Assembly: GCA_037903355.1 (NCBI GenBank)
Contig: JBAJFE010000011.1
Coordinates: 1,745,001 to 1,809,000 of the forward strand
Length of the DNA: 64,000 nt
Direction of reading: 5' to 3'
From: Trichuris trichiura
Taxonomy: Eukaryota > Nematoda > Enoplea > Trichinellida > Trichuridae
Below, one piece after another: positions 59,691 to 64,000 of this stretch (its first letter is position 1; the number at the start of each line of letters is the position of its first letter). A program made the translations under genes and the position numbers. Under the pieces are notes generated by a model that made no database searches, was not told the DNA's origin, and saw nothing but the letters and a program-made list of their open reading frames with translations.

Positions 59691-62600
59691 TCATCCTTGT
59701 ATGTACAAATGGCGTACGGCCATGAGCAAGAGCAAGGTCGACAGAAACACCGAATAGGCATAGGCAGCCAATCGTTGAGAAGATGAAGGCGGAGGGGTTG
59801 CTTCGAAAACGTCGTAGTCCCTTGGTCGACTGAACGGCCTTAGAATGAAAGGAGGAGTAGTGTGCATGCCAATTTCGAAGTCAGGCACTGGCCGACCGTC
59901 CGAATCAACCCAAGGTGGTGGTCGATACGTCGCTAGCGTTAATTGAACGCCGGACATGTCTGCGGTCATGAACAAATCGTCAACATCCATTGGATCCCTG
60001 GGACTATGAGTCACCAAGGATTCGGATGGATAGCCCATTCCACTTCCCGAACCTTGATCAACCCCTTTGTGGCCCACTTGTTTGATTAGATCTTCGTCAT
60101 CCGTTTGCACATGATCGAAAGGGGCTGCAGGTTCGTGACCACCGCTGCCAAACAGGTCATTGGACCCGTAACCGGACTGTTCAATGGCCGGTTCGTAAAT
60201 TGGCGAAGCGGCTTGGACGCCGAGTTTGGCTGACGGCTTCCATGCGGAAGAGGCAACCGGCCGACCTCGTTCCTTCGGATCGAAGGACATCACCTTCTTT
60301 AACTCGTTGACGGTTCGCCGAATACGGGCCACCATTTCTCGAATCGTTGGCTCAATTTCGGCATCCTTTAGCAACGTTTCGGCGTCCCATTGGTCCGGCG
60401 ATACCTCAACGGGTTCTTCGGATTGCTGCTGCAAACTGGTCCCATTCCAGCAATACTGATCCGATCTATTGGAACCGGCGGCAGCGTGAAATTCGACGCA
60501 TAATTTTTTTGGCAAATGCAACCAGAAGCCTTTGGTCGGAATTGCCTTCTCTTTCATGTCCTTTGCCAGCAAGTCCATGCTCGTACCTAGTACGCTGCTT
60601 GGTCTGGCCGAGATGGGACCAAAACGCAGATCCTTTAGCTGATCGACCATTTTGCTGCGACTTTGACGTTTTGTTCTCGTTATCTTTGGTCGACCGCAGC
60701 CAGCAAAGACCTTTAAGGGTTAAACTTAAGTCACACGTTGAAAAAGTATGAGTCATCGTCGTCGTGGTCAATTACCTTATCTGAGATCTCTTTTCCTCTA
60801 TCCTGGAAGATCATTATTGCTTCGGAAATTTGAATATCAATAGGATTTATCACAGATTCAATATTGTAAGGTCCTTCGAGGCGGTCGAGCAATTGCAGCA
60901 AGCTTTCTAAATGTGAACGCTTAGGCGACTTTTTAAAAAGAGCAAACCGAATTACCGAGATACTCGTTCCAATGGCGATCGAAGACAACGTAAGAAACAA
61001 GGCAACGAGACGTGATGGCCAGGCAAAAGCTGTTGCACGGTTTCTGGCCAGTCAAACCTTGACAACTTGGGCAGTAGAGCATTTGCGTCAGCTGCGATAC
61101 GCATTCGGTGCTTGGCTTCATCTGCGAAAGAAAAAACATGAAGCTTCAATTTTCCGAATGGAAAATGATCCGCCTCGTCGACGTTTGGTCGAATCGATGC
61201 GCGCATCCTCCTGGGTGGCACCGCTGCCGTTACTTTGGCAGGAAATCAATCTCCTAATCGTCTTGGCCGTTCAAAAATACCAAACATACTGCCGGCCGGC
61301 GGCGTATATCCGGTATCGTTGCAAGCAAAAATAATTACCTCCCAACCGTGCCCCGCTTGCGCCTCTCCGTAAACCGATATTCGATAGAAAGGGACAGTTA
61401 AGGGTAAATGACGTGCTGCCTACCTTGAGCATATCGGATATGACGTCACTGCCAACCGTGAGAGCGTGAATGAACGTTCTTGCAGCCGAAAATGCCTTCA
61501 AAACTTGCAACTTCATCTTCTCCGGAACTTGACCAAACGGTTGCAACTGATGCATGTGACGACTCATGCATTGCCAGTAATCTTCGTCCAATTGATACGG
61601 TTGATTTAGCATGCGAAACATACGTCTGTACAGATTCTCGTAGAATCTGTCCATGACGAAATCCAAATCGCCGCTGGCCAAAACGCTGCCGTCCGCTTTT
61701 CGTTTGTACATGTAGTATGAGGTAAGATTGTCGAACAGCGAAACGAACAAGTCGGAATTCTGTTCGTACAAAATACCGTACGTTTTCATGAACATTGTGT
61801 GCAAGTCACGCTGCGACTTTGCCAAAAGCTCGCGAAAGAACCCTATCAAAAGGAAGCACGTGTCAACAGCGCTTGCACAAGTTGTTGAGGACAAACAACG
61901 ACGTTTCAGTCTACAAACAGTTCGGCTAACGGCAGACCAACGGTCCGTGACCTCGCGCGCTCAAATAGTACCATGCGGAAGTGTTCCCCTTCCGCTAACA
62001 ATGGCCAAGGCTGAGCGCCACTTAATTCTAGCTTACAGGCAAACATTGCGGATAGCACACAAATGTACGGGATGTGCCGCCTCGGATGCTTGACACTGCC
62101 TCCCTATTTAGCATTAAATGGACAGCTGTATTATCAGCACACGGCAGCCGGCCAGTGGGTCTTATCCATGCACTTTGGCTCCCCTGTTGAGCTGAACGGC
62201 CCATGACCGCTAATGGATATCAACGGGGGGTCCACGTGAGCATAATTAAGACGGCTCGGTAAAGGGCGGAAACAAAAACTCATTGGCATGAAGCGCGTTG
62301 ACAAATATAGTAAAGGTCATTGACCGTTATTGTTCTATTAGAGAATAATGGTTTTACGGTCCATTCAACATCGCTGACTTAGGATACCGACAATGTGAAT
62401 GATCCCTGGAGCGCCAACTTTCGGTCGCTCTACCCCCTACGATGCTAAACACATCTGTCGACGGGTGCCCTCTTAGAAGAATGAATGAATAGCAGTCTAA
62501 CGACATTGCAATTAATGTTCAGCGTACAGAATGAGAGACGTTGGCTCTCTAGTTACAACGTCACATTGAAACGGAACTTTGAGGAGTTGTCCAGAGAGAC

Positions 62601-63488
62601 GACAAAGAGATGAGACATTCAGTCTGGAATGTCAACGATGACAAATTGAGAACGTTTGCGACCTTGCAAGGCAATCTTTTCGTGCACGCTAGTAAACGAG
62701 AAACAGTTTTACAAGCGACACGTCTGCCTAAACAATTAACATCTCGCGACCAATAGGGTAAAATGCGTCGAGGGTCCCTTGGGTTGGCGCGGACAACAAC
62801 CGGGTGCGCGCGCATTACTTTCGCGTCAGGTGAAATGTTGACATTTAGCACAGGGTCCCGTAAGGGGAAAAAAGAATGTATTGCCCTCATGCGCCTCACT
62901 GAATTGGTGTAAAGGAAGGAAATAAGAAGAAACTTGCTACCCCCTATTGGTGACAGCAGCTGTCCGCGGAAACCGGTCGCCAAGGATGACGACCCTGACC
63001 ATTCAGAATATTTTATCGAATGGTCACTTTTCAATGGCGTCTTCAACCAGCCAGTGTTAATATTGGAAAACGAACAACTAAAAAGAATAACTCTTACGAT
63101 CAAAGCCGTTCGTGCGACTCTTGAACGCCAACACCAGATTCATGATGCTGTCCTGGACAAGACGCCGGAACTCGTGTTGCGAACGGAGAACAAACTGGTT
63201 TTCCATTTCTTCAGTGCAACAGGTGAGGCCCTTAGCGCATACCTTGAGACGATGGTTGACGAACGCATCAGTGGGCAATGATTGTTTTGAAAGGGCATTC
63301 GAACCCTCCAAATCCGCAAAGCTTTTGTAAAAATGGTTACGCACTTGGCCGCAAGTTTGGTTCCAGCTGTCAGCTGTTCCAACTGAATTGACCATAATGT
63401 CCACTTCCTTGCCTTTGCCAATGGCCAAACGGCCAAATAGAATCGTGAGCTGGCAGTAAAGTAGCAGAGAGACCGGCAAGGGTGCCAT
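59691..63488 (-). CDS. Glypican (GPI-anchored heparan sulfate proteoglycan)
   Basis: Glypicans are cell-surface proteoglycans that shape Wnt, BMP and Hedgehog signalling. Five exons (63488-63098, 61842-61424, 61121-60956, 60906-60776, 60710-59691) join in phases 1, 0, 1, 0 to give about 708 residues. Exon 1 has a signal peptide (LPVSLLLYCQLTILFGRL) and the CAKGLTCCTEEMENQF motif. Then come FFRELLAKSQ, MFMKTYGILYEQNSDLF, CPSCQGLTGQKPCNSFC, RLEGPYNIESVINPIDIQIS and VFAGCGRPK, all glypican hallmarks. RTKR near residue 384 could be a convertase site. GSGSG near residue 590 and other Ser-Gly pairs beside acidic residues are likely glycosaminoglycan sites. The C-terminal YAYSVFLSTLLLLMAVRH fits a GPI signal. 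The sequence resembles the GPC4/6 branch more than GPC3/5. An in-frame ATG at 63,530 is an alternative start. Confidence 0.93.
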
Positions 63489-63530
63489 TCTCCTGGTGCC
63501 TCCTTTAATCGTGGGAAAACTGTCCACCAT

Positions 63531-64000
63531 GAAGGGAAAGCACTCACGATGGAGCACGACCAGCAATCCATGACCCTAACCTGCGAGCGAACATAGCGCA
63601 CGCAGCGATTTCTCCTGCGACAATGGTCAAATAGTTGTCCGTGCGACAAGGCCGACCAACAGCGACCGCAGCGCCCTTGAATGTCGCAACGGGGGAACCG
63701 GCCCACAGTAATCATCAACAGTAGGCTAAGTACCTACATTTTATCTATAATTGCGCCAAAAAATAATGAACGTTTCTTGCCAGTCATTCTTGATCGTTTG
63801 CACAGATGTCTAAGAGCGACCAGCTGAAGAGTGTCGTACGCCGAAGGCAGCGAAGCAATTGGAAGATAGAAATGAAATGGAATCCACCCATGTCCGTAGG
63901 AATTGATGTCCCTTGCCGTCACAGATTTCATCTCAGCTCGTCAACAGCAAGATAGCAGCAGCTGGTGCTAAAAACAAAGTATACTTATAGTGAAAAGAAC
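63531..64000. other. 5' flank of the glypican gene
   Basis: No separate gene is seen. The sequence upstream of the glypican ATG probably holds its 5' UTR or promoter. A donor-like GTGAGT lies antisense near 63,548, so a 5' non-coding exon is possible. Confidence 0.4.

Noticed and set aside
62561..63281. ORFs on both strands across the first glypican intron and exon 1
   Set aside because: They are shadows of the glypican coding sequence or lie in its first intron without motifs.

Overview
This looks like animal nuclear DNA, most likely from a clade I nematode (a Trichuris-like whipworm is my best guess, by inference). The reasons are: clear homologues of nematode-typical proteins (AJM-1 apical junction molecule, and a LEV-9-like protein with one WAP and eight CCP modules); many short GT-AG introns of about 45-65 bases; intermediate G+C; and closely spaced genes that resemble nematode operons. 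I assigned the genes by joining exons by hand, checking splice sites, intron phase and family motifs. No database was searched.

Layout. 1-14,760: a single-exon SoxB-class transcription factor gene (2,982-4,355, +) stands alone, with about 3 kb upstream and 10 kb downstream that hold no convincing gene, as is common around developmental regulators. 14,820-19,511: compact housekeeping genes, namely eEF1B-delta (-), a mitochondrial carrier of the SLC25A51 type (+) arranged head to head with it, and a signal-peptide-bearing TXNDC17/TRP14-like thioredoxin-fold protein (-). 22,400-35,111: a large ajm-1 gene (+) with long 5' introns, one of which may hold a small antisense gene. 35,561-40,112: two divergently transcribed paralogues coding for secreted or surface proteins with an N-terminal cysteine-containing (possibly lectin-like) region, three EGF modules and a hydrophobic C-terminus. 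41,445-43,912: a small membrane-protein gene, then TIM22 and a CISD-type CDGSH iron-sulfur protein only 65 bases apart (a probable operon), then a possible third small cistron.

48,309-59,124: the most striking region. A WAP + 8 CCP array, matching the architecture of C. elegans LEV-9, is followed on the same strand and in compatible intron phase by a CCPx4-Ig-CCPx4 array resembling Drosophila Hikaru genki. Both of those proteins act at cholinergic synapses. The two arrays are either tandem genes or one very large scaffold gene. 59,691-63,488: a complete five-exon glypican gene (-) that converges on the CCP locus.

Functional themes: mitochondrial import and metabolism (TIM22, CISD, NAD carrier), translation (eEF1B-delta), epithelial junctions (AJM-1), neural or developmental regulation (SoxB, glypican) and the extracellular synaptic matrix (LEV-9/Hig-like).
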